Assembly: GCF_003721245.1 (NCBI RefSeq)
Contig: NZ_RIZG01000001.1
Span: 434,001-498,000, forward strand
DNA from: Marinomonas hwangdonensis
GTDB lineage: Bacteria > Pseudomonadota > Gammaproteobacteria > Pseudomonadales > Marinomonadaceae
Length of the DNA: 64,000 bases
Direction: 5' to 3'
Every line of letters starts with the position of its first letter. The first letter of the stretch is position 1. Positions 26,646-34,778 of this stretch are shown one piece after another. The translations under genes were made by a program, and so were the position numbers. The notes under the pieces were generated by a model. The model searched no databases. It worked only from the letters and a program-made list of their open reading frames with translations, and had not been told where the DNA came from.

Positions 26646-26968
26646 AAAACACCAAAGACAAAAAAATACGAAAAAAACCATCCTGTAACAAAAAGTTCAT
26701 ATAAATGTCGTATTTTTGTCACAAGCACCTTTTGAGGTGCTTTTTTTTGTCTGTTGGTTTGTGCTTCAAGATTGCCGTATGCAAGGGTTTATTAGTCAGT
26801 AAGCTCCGTGTAGAATGGCGCCGATTTGATAGTTTACAGAAATATGACAGGACGAGTTGAGCGTCAGATAATACCCATGCGCTGGGATAAGCACATGGCT
26901 GAATGTTGTTAAGGTAAGCCTTTCATTCAGCGGTCTGACACAGATTAATTACCAAAAACAGAGCCCTT
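26646..26968. other. intergenic region between sdaA and the PiT gene
   Basis: It contains the sdaA terminator (26723-26748) and about 220 bases of leader for the phosphate transporter. I looked for Pho-box repeats (TGTCAT at 11-base spacing) and see none, so phosphate control of this transporter is not indicated. There is no gene or known RNA that I can support. Confidence 0.6.
26723..26748 (+). terminator. intrinsic terminator after sdaA
   Basis: A stem AAGCACCT/AGGTGCTT with a TTTG loop is followed by eight T residues, about 80 bases behind sdaA. Confidence 0.88.
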
Positions 26969-28543
26969 ATGGATCTTAAACAGTCTGCAAAAGAAGAGTC
27001 CACTATTTTTAGTGGCAATGAATTTATTCGTGTACTAATTGCGTTGGCCTTTATTTGTGCCGCGGGTTTTTATGCTTCCCACAATGGCGTTGGCGTTTCA
27101 AACCTATCGATTTTAGTGATTGCGGCGGCGATAGGTGCCTACATGGCAGTAAATATCGGCGCTAACGACGTGGCCAATAACGTGGGCCCAGCCGTTGGCT
27201 CCAAAGCCATGTCTTTGACCAGCGCCATTCTGATTGCGGCTGTGTTTGAAGCGGCAGGGGCTCTCATTGCAGGGGGGAGCGTTGTCGGTACCATTAAAAA
27301 TGGCATCATCAATCCTAACGCCATTGGCGACGCTGAAACCTTTATTTGGGTCATGATGGCGGCGCTATTAGCTGGGGCTATTTGGCTCAACATAGCGACG
27401 TATTTAGGTGCTCCCGTTTCGACTACCCATTCGATTGTGGGTGGTGTGTTAGGGGCCGGTATTGCCGCGGGTGGTTGGGATATTGCTAACTGGGACAAAA
27501 TGATTGCTATCGTTGCCAGCTGGGTAATTTCTCCTGTCATGGGCGGTGTAATCGCTGCGTTGTTTTTGATGTACATTAAACGCAACATCACCTATAAAAA
27601 TGACATGATCGAAGCGGCAAAAAAAGTGGTGCCCATCCTTGTGGCGGTGATGATTTGGTCTTTTTCTACGTACTTGATATTGAAAGGGCTTAGTAAACTT
27701 TGGAAATTGGAGTTTACCACTGCGCTTTTGATAGGCTTTGCCATCGCCCTGACAGTGTACTTTATTGTGCGTCCTTTGGTTGATAAAGCGGCTTCAGCGT
27801 TATCAAACAGTAAGGATTCGGTGAACAGTTTGTTTACCATTCCCTTAATCGTAGCGGCGGCGTTATTAAGCTTTGCTCACGGTGCCAACGATGTGGCCAA
27901 CGCGATAGGGCCATTGGCGGCGATTAATGAAGCCTTGTTGACGGGAGCGGTTGCCGGAAGAGCGGCTATTCCTATATGGATTCTTCTTTTGGGTGGTCTT
28001 GGTATTGCCGTCGGTTTGGCCTTGTTTGGGCCAAAACTGATCAAGACAGTCGGGTCAGAAATCACCGAATTAGACAGATCAAGGGCGTTTTGTATTGCCA
28101 TGGCGGCTGCGATTACCGTTATTATTGCTTCTCAGCTTGGTCTACCCGTTAGTTCAACGCACATTGCCGTCGGGGGCGTTTTTGGGGTGGGATTCTTACG
28201 TGAGTATTTAAAACAGTCCTATGAAAAGAAGCTGGCCGCCATTATTTCTCATTCTGAGAAAGCGGGTCATGATGGTCAGCAAACTCAAGCCTTTGTTGAA
28301 CGATTTAAAGAAGCGGATGTATCTGAAAAGCGTGAGATATTAAAAGAGTTAAAAACGCTTAGTGACGCGTCCCCTATCTCCTCTGAAGAGCGCAAAGGGT
28401 TGAAAAAAGCAACGAAGAAAGAGTTAGTGAAGCGCTCAGCGATACTTAGGATTGTGGCAGCGTGGATTATTACCGTGCCGACATCAGGAATTTTGGCAGC
28501 ACTGATTTTTTATATGTTGTTAGGTTTTTCTGTCTCTCGTTAA
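26969..28543 (+). CDS. PiT-family inorganic phosphate transporter
   Basis: A 524-residue inner-membrane protein with two homologous halves. Each half has the PiT signature: GANDVANNVGPAVGSKAMSL near residue 65 and GANDVANAIGPLAA near residue 310, followed by the PVSTTHSIVGG and PVSSTHIAVGG loops. Such proteins import phosphate (often as a metal complex) using the proton or sodium gradient. A hydrophilic insert of about 80 residues (410-490) precedes the last helix. No Pho box is seen, fitting the constitutive low-affinity role of the family. Confidence 0.92.
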   Translation: MDLKQSAKEESTIFSGNEFIRVLIALAFICAAGFYASHNGVGVSNLSILVIAAAIGAYMAVNIGANDVANNVGPAVGSKAMSLTSAILIAAVFEAAGALIAGGSVVGTIKNGIINPNAIGDAETFIWVMMAALLAGAIWLNIATYLGAPVSTTHSIVGGVLGAGIAAGGWDIANWDKMIAIVASWVISPVMGGVIAALFLMYIKRNITYKNDMIEAAKKVVPILVAVMIWSFSTYLILKGLSKLWKLEFTTALLIGFAIALTVYFIVRPLVDKAASALSNSKDSVNSLFTIPLIVAAALLSFAHGANDVANAIGPLAAINEALLTGAVAGRAAIPIWILLLGGLGIAVGLALFGPKLIKTVGSEITELDRSRAFCIAMAAAITVIIASQLGLPVSSTHIAVGGVFGVGFLREYLKQSYEKKLAAIISHSEKAGHDGQQTQAFVERFKEADVSEKREILKELKTLSDASPISSEERKGLKKATKKELVKRSAILRIVAAWIITVPTSGILAALIFYMLLGFSVSR

Positions 28544-28580
28544 GCGTCATAATCGACTAGAATCAGCTCAGTAAATACAA

Positions 28581-28608
28581 AAAAGATCAGTCTATCTGAT
28601 CTTTTTTT
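28581..28608 (+). terminator. intrinsic terminator after the PiT gene
   Basis: A stem AAAAGATCAG/CTGATCTTTT with a five-base loop, preceded by A residues and followed by a T tract. Confidence 0.88.
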
Positions 28609-28709
28609 GTTTTTATCGGTCTGTTGATGTTGTATAAAAGCATGCTAGGTATTGGGTTTATTTTGCTCTGAGGCATCGCCATGATCAAATAACAGAAAAA
28701 GGGAATAAT

Positions 28710-29417
28710 GTGCTGGTTTTTTCTATCGTATTTGCATTATTTATTATTTGTTTGGTGCCCATTCTCATTCGTTGGAGAAGGCAGCAGAGAGAGTTGAAAA
28801 AGCAGCGGTTGACCTATTTGTCTCGGCGTTCAGAGCAAGTGTTCCATGCCTTAGATGTTATTTCAGATCGTTATCTTGCTAAAGATACCAAGGTTTTCAT
28901 GATAGAGTATTTGCTGTTTATTATTAAACAGCTTGAGAATGCGAATTACACGTCTGATTTTCTAGTAAAGCACGCAGACATAATGCATTGGTTGACTGAT
29001 ATTAATGCCACGAAAAAAAACGCTTCGGTAAAAAAATACGCGTCTGAGCAGAAAGTGAACACACCAGAGCAACTTAATCAGACACACAACGCGTTAAAAT
29101 GTTTACTCCAAGAAACCAGATATATGGCAAAAACCTACGGTGTGAGTCAAGTGGCGATTGGTCAGCACCTTGTGAATTTAAGGTATGCTTATGCCTTGGC
29201 TTATCGCGATTTATTGGTTTACCAAGCTAGGCTGGACTTAGATAACGACAAAAAAGCGCAAGCCCTAGAAAAATATCGTACGGCGTTGTCAGTAATGGAG
29301 CAAAATGATTCTGTTAATGGTGCAAAAAAAGAGATTATGCAATTGCAAAGTAGAATTCATAAAATAGAACAGATTTTATTTCCAAATAAAAGCAAGGCAG
29401 AGTCTAAGTCAGTTTAG
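28710..29417 (+). CDS. membrane-anchored protein of unknown function (first of a tandem pair)
   Basis: A 235-residue protein that I do not recognise. One N-terminal membrane helix (residues 1-20, IVFALFIICLVPILI) is followed by a basic patch (RWRRQQRELKKQR) and an all-helical soluble domain, so it should be anchored with the bulk in the cytoplasm. The C-terminal third has a tetratricopeptide-like pair (DLLVYQARLDLDNDKKAQAL then EKYRTALSVMEQN). It starts at GTG with GGGA five bases upstream. The next gene has the same layout and related segments. Confidence 0.65.
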   Translation: MLVFSIVFALFIICLVPILIRWRRQQRELKKQRLTYLSRRSEQVFHALDVISDRYLAKDTKVFMIEYLLFIIKQLENANYTSDFLVKHADIMHWLTDINATKKNASVKKYASEQKVNTPEQLNQTHNALKCLLQETRYMAKTYGVSQVAIGQHLVNLRYAYALAYRDLLVYQARLDLDNDKKAQALEKYRTALSVMEQNDSVNGAKKEIMQLQSRIHKIEQILFPNKSKAESKSV

Positions 29418-29484
29418 TGGCTTTATAGCGGTGCTCTATGTTCTTATGGATGATTGACAACAACCAAGGTTTATTTCGTATAGT

Positions 29485-30267
29485 ATGACGTCTGTTACTA
29501 TCACTGTCCTTTTGCTCATTATTGGCGGCTTTATTGCCTTTGCCATTTATCTACAATTAAAGGAGCAGGCACGTCTCGAAAAAATGCGCAAAGTGGTCAC
29601 CCTGAATAATCAGTTGCGACAAGTGACCCGCTACCTTGATGATATTCCTTCTCAATATCAGCCTAAAGATATGAGACTGTGGCTTTTTTCCCGCTTGATT
29701 TCTATTTATGATCAGTTGTTAGTACTTCAACCCGATCCGACCTTGTCACGTCGTCGCAGAAATATTGCAGAGGAAATGACAGAATTCCAGGCAAGTACGC
29801 AAAAAAGACGTGCCAAGCCAATGAACGACGAGCTGCTGATTATGGAAGTAAAACGCTTGTTTGAGTCGTTCAAATCCTTTCTTTTAACGTCTCAAGCAGA
29901 GAAGACGATTGACTCCGATCTGGTGCATAGATACTCTAAATTACTGAATTTTTATCATTATAAAGTCAATGCTGATCATCATGCTTACTTAGGAAGAAAA
30001 GCCTTTTTAAGTGGCAAAATGGATTTGGCGATAGATATGTACAAAGAAGCTTTATCACAGCTTGCACCGGTAAAAGAATCCGTTGAAGCCCAATCCACCA
30101 TCCAGAAGTTTGAAGAAATAGTACGCGATATCCAAGATGATATGGCTTTGCAACAATCTGAGTCTGAAGTAAGTAAAGATCTTGATAGCCAAGATGATGG
30201 CGAGTTAGACGATGAATGGAACAAGTTCATTGATTCGTCAGGGTTTCAAAAGAAAAAACGTTTTTAA
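29485..30267 (+). CDS. membrane-anchored protein of unknown function (second of a tandem pair)
   Basis: A 260-residue protein that I do not recognise. It has one N-terminal membrane helix (ITVLLLIIGGFIAFAIYL), a basic juxtamembrane stretch and a helical cytoplasmic domain with a TPR-like C-terminal pair (HAYLGRKAFLSGKMDLAID then MYKEALSQL). The acidic tail ends KKKRF. Order and spacing of segments follow the upstream gene: for example VTRYLDDIPSQYQPKDMRLW here against HALDVISDRYLAKDTKVF there. That suggests an old tandem duplication. Confidence 0.65.
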   Translation: MTSVTITVLLLIIGGFIAFAIYLQLKEQARLEKMRKVVTLNNQLRQVTRYLDDIPSQYQPKDMRLWLFSRLISIYDQLLVLQPDPTLSRRRRNIAEEMTEFQASTQKRRAKPMNDELLIMEVKRLFESFKSFLLTSQAEKTIDSDLVHRYSKLLNFYHYKVNADHHAYLGRKAFLSGKMDLAIDMYKEALSQLAPVKESVEAQSTIQKFEEIVRDIQDDMALQQSESEVSKDLDSQDDGELDDEWNKFIDSSGFQKKKRF

Positions 30268-30382
30268 TAAGTTTTTCCGTCTGGCTCAAGGGGCGGTGTG
30301 TTTTATCTGGTTCATTCCAGTAAATTACTCAAGCAAATAATTCAACCAATATACCAATCACTATTATTGATAAGGAACTTCG

Positions 30383-31003
30383 GTGAATCTAGTATTGTTA
30401 TCGGCGTTTGTGCCGACCTTTTTTTTCGTCTCTATTACGCCTGGTATGTGCATGACTTTGGCAATGACGCTTGGCATGACGATTGGTGTAAAACGGGCCC
30501 TATGGATGATGTTGGGTGAGCTGGTTGGTGTGGCTACGGTGGCTATTTTATCTGCTATTGGAGTCGCTGCTTTGTTGTTGAATTACCCCAGTGTTTTTGT
30601 GGTGCTTAAGTATATAGGTGGTGCGTATCTGGCTTTTGTGGGTATACAGATGTGGCTATCAAAAGGCAAGATGGCGATCAAGATGGACGATGCGAACAGC
30701 AAACAAGCTTCACGTATTGATCTGATTTCACAGGGTTTTATCACCGCCATAGCAAACCCTAAGGGCTGGGCGTTTTTTGTTGCCTTGTTACCACCGTTTT
30801 TAGACGCTACCCGTCCTTTGGCAAGCCAGCTCAGTGTGCTGATTGCGATTATATTGGTGCTAGAGTTAGTGTGTTTGTTGATTTATGCAACAGGTGGCAG
30901 GACCCTGAAAGCACTCTTAATGCAAAGCGGTAACGTGCGATTGATGAATCGCATCGCTGGTTCTTTGATGATTGGTGTTGGTCTCTGGCTTGCTGTTGGC
31001 TGA
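30383..31003 (+). CDS. LysE/RhtB-family amino-acid exporter
   Basis: A 206-residue inner-membrane protein with about six hydrophobic segments and the family signature PGMCMTLAMTLGMTIGVKRA near the N-terminus, then KYIGGAYLAFVGIQMWLSKG and GFITAIANPKGWAFFVALLP. Members export amino acids such as lysine, threonine or homoserine; the substrate cannot be assigned. It starts at GTG. A terminator that lies inside the 3' end of the convergent topB gene serves this transcript. Confidence 0.88.
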   Translation: MNLVLLSAFVPTFFFVSITPGMCMTLAMTLGMTIGVKRALWMMLGELVGVATVAILSAIGVAALLLNYPSVFVVLKYIGGAYLAFVGIQMWLSKGKMAIKMDDANSKQASRIDLISQGFITAIANPKGWAFFVALLPPFLDATRPLASQLSVLIAIILVLELVCLLIYATGGRTLKALLMQSGNVRLMNRIAGSLMIGVGLWLAVG

Positions 31004-31045
31004 CAGCCTTCTAAGTAACACTCTTTTAGATAATACGCTCGACAA

Positions 31046-33022
31046 TTAAGAAGACGCTTTTGGGCGTCTTTTTGTTTTTGGGGTAGACGCTTTTGGGGTC
31101 CCCGTTTTTGTTCGAGTATTCCTTCGCTTAGTAAACGGCTTTTTATTAGGAGCTGGCAGGTTCTGTAATGCGCTAACAGGCATGTCCCGAGAGTCATTGA
31201 GCAATTGATGCAGGTTTGTTTCTAGACTGGACATAAAATCCTGATAGCTGGCTTCCCCTAAGCTGATGCCGTTTAGCGCGGACTCCCATTGCGCTGTCAT
31301 GTCTGGTGTAACCAGTTGTGCGGGCAAACAGTCAATAAAAGCGCGACCTGTTTGGCTGGCATGGATCTGTTTACCTTGTCGAATTAAAAATCCCCGTTTA
31401 AAAAGTAATTCGATAATACTGGCCCGTGTTGCTTCCGTTCCCAAACCATCGGTTTCTTTTAAAATGGCGCGAATATTTTTATCAGTGACAAAACGATTAA
31501 TCCCTGTCATGGCGGCCAGTAGTGTGGCATCAGTGAAAGCGGCTGGCGGTGTCGTCACTTTCTCTTGCACTTGTCCCTGGGCGCACCACAATTCATCACC
31601 TTTATTGAGCTTGGGTAATGCATTCTGGTTTTCGTCTTCAGCGTCTTTCGCTTTATTCTGGCTAGGCAAAAGCGCTCTCCAGCCCAAAGCAATGGGTGTA
31701 TTGCCTTTTGCTTCGAATTGCCCCCCCGCAATGTCTAGTTTGATATAAGACGCTAGGTAGTCGTATTCAGGGTAAAACTGCATTAGATATTGTCGGGCGA
31801 TTAAGCCAAAAACCAACGACTCGGTTTTGGATAAAACAGAGGCTTTATGGGCTTGTGTGGTGGGTATGATCGCATGGTGAGCGGTCACTTGTTTGTCATT
31901 CCACGCTTTGCTTTTTCGTGTCGTGTCGGCTTTGTTGGCCCCTTGTTGTAGATCGCCTCCAGATCGTGACAGAGCGGCGATAATGGCGGGCGCATCTTTG
32001 TGCTGTTGAATAGGGAGGTAGCGGCAGTCCGACCTTGGATAAGTGATCATTTGGTGGCGCTCATACAGAGTCTGGCAGATATCCAGGACCTGTTGAGCGG
32101 ATAAACTAAAGGCTTTTGCTGCGTCGATTTGTAGCGCAGATAAGCTGTAAGGCAAGGGTGCCGCCTGTTTTTTTTGTTTGTAATGCGCTTCAGTCACTCG
32201 GGCTGGCTGATTAGTAATGCGCTGAGCGACGTTTTGCGCAAGAGGTAAGCTGAGTACACGATTTTCATCGTCCATATAGGGCTGACAGGCTTCGCTGGGT
32301 AACCATTTTGCTTTAAAAGAATCGTTTTGAGGTGTTTGCAGGTTTGCCCAGACTTGGTAAAAATCTTTTGGCACAAAGGCTTTTCTTTCTTTGTCTCTGG
32401 CAGCGACCAGACCTAACACGGGTGTTTGCACTCGACCAATAGACAAAACGCCTTGGTAACCCGCTTGACGCCCACGAATGGTGTAGGCACGGGTTAAGTT
32501 CAAACCAAACAGCCAATCTGCACGGGCACGACCCAAGGCCGACCGCGATAAAGCCGCGAATTCGTTATTAGAACGTAAATTGGCCAAGGCTTTTTTGATT
32601 GCTGCGGGCGTTAAATCATTTACCAGTAGTCGTTGAGTACTTTTGAGTTTCTGTGCAGACACCTTACTGTAATGGAGCACTTCATCAACCAGTAACTGAC
32701 CTTCTCGGTCAGGATCCCCCGCATGGACTAAAACACTGGCTTGCTTAATGAGTTTTTTTAAAATGCCAAGCTGTTTTTTGGTGTTGGCTTTTTCTTGCCA
32801 TTGCCAGTCGGTGGGGATAATGGGTAAGTGGTCTAGGCTCCATGATTTATAAGCCGGATTGTATTGATGGGGCTCTGCTTGCTCGAGTAGATGACCAATG
32901 CACCAACTAATGCAGTCGCCATTTGGCAGCCAAATACAACCTTCTGCTTTTTTTTGTGGTGTAGGTAGGGCGGCCGCAATGGCACGAGCGAGACTGGGTT
33001 TTTCAGCAATATAAAGAATCAT
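31046..33022 (-). CDS. topB: DNA topoisomerase III
   Basis: A 658-residue type IA topoisomerase that passes single strands and resolves precatenanes and recombination intermediates, usually with RecQ. The TOPRIM domain opens LYIAEKPSLARAIAAAL and carries the acidic metal triad in HAGDPDREGQLLVDEVL. The active-site Tyr is in ITYPRSDCRYLP near residue 328. The length equals E. coli TopB (653). The C-terminal 40 residues are basic and Lys/Pro/Thr rich. A near-consensus LexA box sits 10-29 bases before the start codon, so SOS control is likely. No clear Shine-Dalgarno is seen. Confidence 0.95.
   Translation of the reverse strand: MILYIAEKPSLARAIAAALPTPQKKAEGCIWLPNGDCISWCIGHLLEQAEPHQYNPAYKSWSLDHLPIIPTDWQWQEKANTKKQLGILKKLIKQASVLVHAGDPDREGQLLVDEVLHYSKVSAQKLKSTQRLLVNDLTPAAIKKALANLRSNNEFAALSRSALGRARADWLFGLNLTRAYTIRGRQAGYQGVLSIGRVQTPVLGLVAARDKERKAFVPKDFYQVWANLQTPQNDSFKAKWLPSEACQPYMDDENRVLSLPLAQNVAQRITNQPARVTEAHYKQKKQAAPLPYSLSALQIDAAKAFSLSAQQVLDICQTLYERHQMITYPRSDCRYLPIQQHKDAPAIIAALSRSGGDLQQGANKADTTRKSKAWNDKQVTAHHAIIPTTQAHKASVLSKTESLVFGLIARQYLMQFYPEYDYLASYIKLDIAGGQFEAKGNTPIALGWRALLPSQNKAKDAEDENQNALPKLNKGDELWCAQGQVQEKVTTPPAAFTDATLLAAMTGINRFVTDKNIRAILKETDGLGTEATRASIIELLFKRGFLIRQGKQIHASQTGRAFIDCLPAQLVTPDMTAQWESALNGISLGEASYQDFMSSLETNLHQLLNDSRDMPVSALQNLPAPNKKPFTKRRNTRTKTGTPKASTPKTKRRPKASS
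31051..31073 (+). terminator. terminator for the LysE-like gene, inside the 3' end of topB
   Basis: A stem AAGACGC/GCGTCTT with a six-base loop then T residues, 47 bases behind the exporter stop. It lies within the last codons of topB on the other strand. A second copy of AGACGCTTTTGGG occurs at 31085. Confidence 0.75.
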
Positions 33023-33024
33023 AA

Positions 33025-33058
33025 ATACACTTACTGTTTATATATACAGTAAGTGTAT
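33025..33058 (-). promoter_or_regulatory. LexA (SOS) box within a 13-base perfect inverted repeat, topB promoter
   Basis: The topB-strand sequence TACTGTATATATAAACAGTA (33032-33051) differs from the E. coli LexA consensus at one of 20 positions. The arms extend to a perfect 13-base repeat, ATACACTTACTGT/ACAGTAAGTGTAT, with an eight-base centre. A TATATA -10-like element lies inside the box, so bound LexA would cover the promoter. Confidence 0.8.
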
Positions 33059-33088
33059 CGAACCATAATGAGTCTGACTAGAGAAATG

Positions 33089-33571
33089 CTATTTAATTGG
33101 TACAACTAAAACTGGAATGTTGCTAGAGTGAATGACTTTATTGGCAGTAGAGCCTAGCATCATTTGTCCTAAACGGCTGTGTGTACGACTGTTCATGACA
33201 ATTAAATCGGCGTTCTTTTCTTTCGCAAGTCGCTGCACACAGTCCGCTGGCGTGCCATTGACAATCACTTTTTCTGGTGGTGTGTTGAGTGCAGACAATT
33301 CTTTTTCGTATTTGTCCATCATGCCAGACAGTAAAATATCCATGCGTTTTGTTGTGTCATCTATGGCGTCTTTACGCATCGCGTTTCTAACATCTTCTGA
33401 CATGTAATTATTGATCATATGAGAAGCCTGAGTGCTCAGCGGTTCCATCGCATGCATTAGGATGACTTTTGCATCATTGGTAGAGGCTAGGCTCAATACC
33501 AGTTCCATGGCAGCTTGTGTTTGATTGTCTAGGTCACAGGCGTAAATGATGGTTTGCAATTTTGGTAACAT
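33089..33571 (-). CDS. universal stress protein (UspA family)
   Basis: A 160-residue single-domain UspA-like cytoplasmic protein. The start motif is IIYACDLDNQTQAAMEL. The ATP-binding region near the C-terminus has the Gly-x2-Gly-x9-Gly-Ser type pattern in LGQMMLGSTANKV, ending IPVLVVP. Such proteins help survival under stress; a precise role is not known. The region between the segments (residues 60-100) is long and helical. It precedes topB on the same strand, 67 bases away, with a separate LexA-type promoter between. Confidence 0.9.
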   Translation of the reverse strand: MLPKLQTIIYACDLDNQTQAAMELVLSLASTNDAKVILMHAMEPLSTQASHMINNYMSEDVRNAMRKDAIDDTTKRMDILLSGMMDKYEKELSALNTPPEKVIVNGTPADCVQRLAKEKNADLIVMNSRTHSRLGQMMLGSTANKVIHSSNIPVLVVPIK

Positions 33572-33619
33572 GATAACGTCCTCTCTTATATGTTTTATAC
33601 AGTCTAGCGTTATTTGGTG

Positions 33620-33802
33620 TTACGTATTCTGATCCACATCATTGAATCGGGCGATTTCTACCTGGTTAGCGGTTGAGGGGGAATAGCTCAGTGTGTTATT
33701 GCCATGGTTAGCCACCATAAAACTGCCTAACGAAGAAAGAAAGACACTTCCCACAAACACGATTCCCCAATAGTCTGGCGTTTTTTTGTGTTTAGATTTC
33801 AT
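33620..33802 (-). CDS. 60-residue single-pass membrane protein
   Basis: A short protein that I do not recognise. A basic N-terminus (MKSKHKKTPDYW) is followed by one membrane helix (GIVFVGSVFLSSLGSFMV) and a 30-residue polar tail that would be periplasmic. AAGGAGT lies six bases upstream of the ATG, which makes translation credible. A Fur-box-like palindrome lies 60 bases further upstream. Codon pattern and the strong ribosome-binding site argue it is real. It is on the same strand as the stress protein gene downstream. Confidence 0.6.
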   Translation of the reverse strand: MKSKHKKTPDYWGIVFVGSVFLSSLGSFMVANHGNNTLSYSPSTANQVEIARFNDVDQNT

Positions 33803-33859
33803 CGACAACTCCTTGTTGGTAAGTGAAAGTGGTAGTTAAGCAAGAGAATATTTAAAGCT

Positions 33860-33880
33860 AATGATAATTACTATCATTAA
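33860..33880 (-). promoter_or_regulatory. probable Fur box
   Basis: The palindrome TAATGATA-ATTAC-TATCATTA has eight-base arms. Its core TGATAATTACTATCA (33862-33876) matches the 7-1-7 Fur consensus TGATAAT-N-ATTATCA at all but one position. It lies about 60 bases before the small membrane-protein gene and about 58 bases before the fklB -10 element, so the former is the likelier target. Confidence 0.7.
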
Positions 33881-33930
33881 TGAAGTCTATCCCTCAGTGC
33901 CATAAAGTCCGTTATTCATCGGTTTTGCTA

Positions 33931-33939
33931 TGGTATAAT
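33931..33939 (+). promoter_or_regulatory. extended -10 promoter of fklB
   Basis: TGGTATAAT is an extended -10 element (TG-N-TATAAT) 39 bases before the fklB start. The -35 region is poor, as is usual for extended -10 promoters. Confidence 0.7.
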
Positions 33940-33977
33940 GCCCGTTCAATTTTTATGAATTATAAGTGAGTATAAGC

Positions 33978-34598
33978 ATGTCTGAACTGTCGTTCGATTC
34001 GAATGAAGCCAAAATAGCCTACGGTATTGGCCGTCAAATCGGAGATCAATTACGTGGTAGTGATCTTGGTGAATTGTCTTTGACGCATCTTTTTGCTGCC
34101 ATTGAAGACGCATTAAATGGCGTAGAAATGCGTGTACCGGGTTCTGAGTTAGAAGCCGCTTTTGCTGAGCTACAGCAAAAAATGGAAGAAAAAAGCCGCG
34201 CTGCCTCTGAAGAGACAGTCAAGGCTGGCGAAGACTTTTTAGCGCAAAACAAAGCCAAAGACGGTGTGCAAACAACGGAAAGCGGTCTTCAGTTTGAAGT
34301 GTTAGAAGAAGGTACAGGCGCTACTCCCGTTCGTGAAAACACCGTTCGTGTTCATTACGAAGGTCGTTTGATTGATGGTCAAGTATTCGATAGCTCAATC
34401 GCACGTGGCGAGCCAATTGAATTCCCACTAACGGGCGTCATTGCAGGTTGGACAGAAGGTCTGCAACTGATGAAAGAAGGCGCAAAATACCGCCTAACGA
34501 TTCCTGCAGAATTGGCTTACGGTGCTCAAGGCGCTGGCGCCATGATTCAGCCTTTCTCTGTATTGCAATTTGATGTTGAGCTTATTGCTGTCGTTTAA
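33978..34598 (+). CDS. fklB: FKBP-type peptidyl-prolyl isomerase FklB
   Basis: A 206-residue prolyl isomerase, the same length as E. coli FklB. The N-terminal dimerisation domain (residues 1-85, SNEAKIAYGIGRQIGDQLRG) is followed by a helix and the FKBP domain (about residues 95-205). Active-site residues are seen in VRVHYEGRLIDGQVFDSS, PLTGVIAGWTEGLQLM and AELAYGAQG. There is no signal peptide, so it is cytoplasmic, unlike FkpA. The start at 33978 follows AAGTGAG. It stands alone, with its own promoter and terminator. Confidence 0.93.
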   Translation: MSELSFDSNEAKIAYGIGRQIGDQLRGSDLGELSLTHLFAAIEDALNGVEMRVPGSELEAAFAELQQKMEEKSRAASEETVKAGEDFLAQNKAKDGVQTTESGLQFEVLEEGTGATPVRENTVRVHYEGRLIDGQVFDSSIARGEPIEFPLTGVIAGWTEGLQLMKEGAKYRLTIPAELAYGAQGAGAMIQPFSVLQFDVELIAVV

Positions 34599-34635
34599 TA
34601 AAACAGAGCAAAGCAAAGTATTAAAAGAAATGTGT

Positions 34636-34678
34636 AAAAAAGCGAGTCGATCCAAAACAGGATGACTCGCTTTTTTTA
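34636..34678 (+). terminator. intrinsic terminator after fklB
   Basis: A stem AAAAAGCGAGTC/GACTCGCTTTTT-type hairpin, continued by ATCC/GGAT closer to the loop, and followed by seven T residues. Confidence 0.85.
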
Positions 34679-34778
34679 TGCGTCGGCTTGAAAGCATGAC
34701 AAATAAGGTTTACATCAAATCCGTCGTCGCGATAAATCACAACCTACACATTGTCGGTCGGCATTTATTCCAATAAGG

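Noticed and set aside
26646-26968. Pho box ahead of the PiT transporter
   Set aside because: No TGTCAT-type repeats with 11-base spacing are present in the leader.
27139-27591. 150-codon open frame on the minus strand inside the PiT gene
   Set aside because: It is antisense to a strongly conserved transporter, rich in low-complexity residues, and has no ribosome-binding site.
31046-33022. topB as part of an integrative element
   Set aside because: Some mobile elements carry topB, but here it has E. coli TopB length and housekeeping neighbours, with no transfer or integrase genes.
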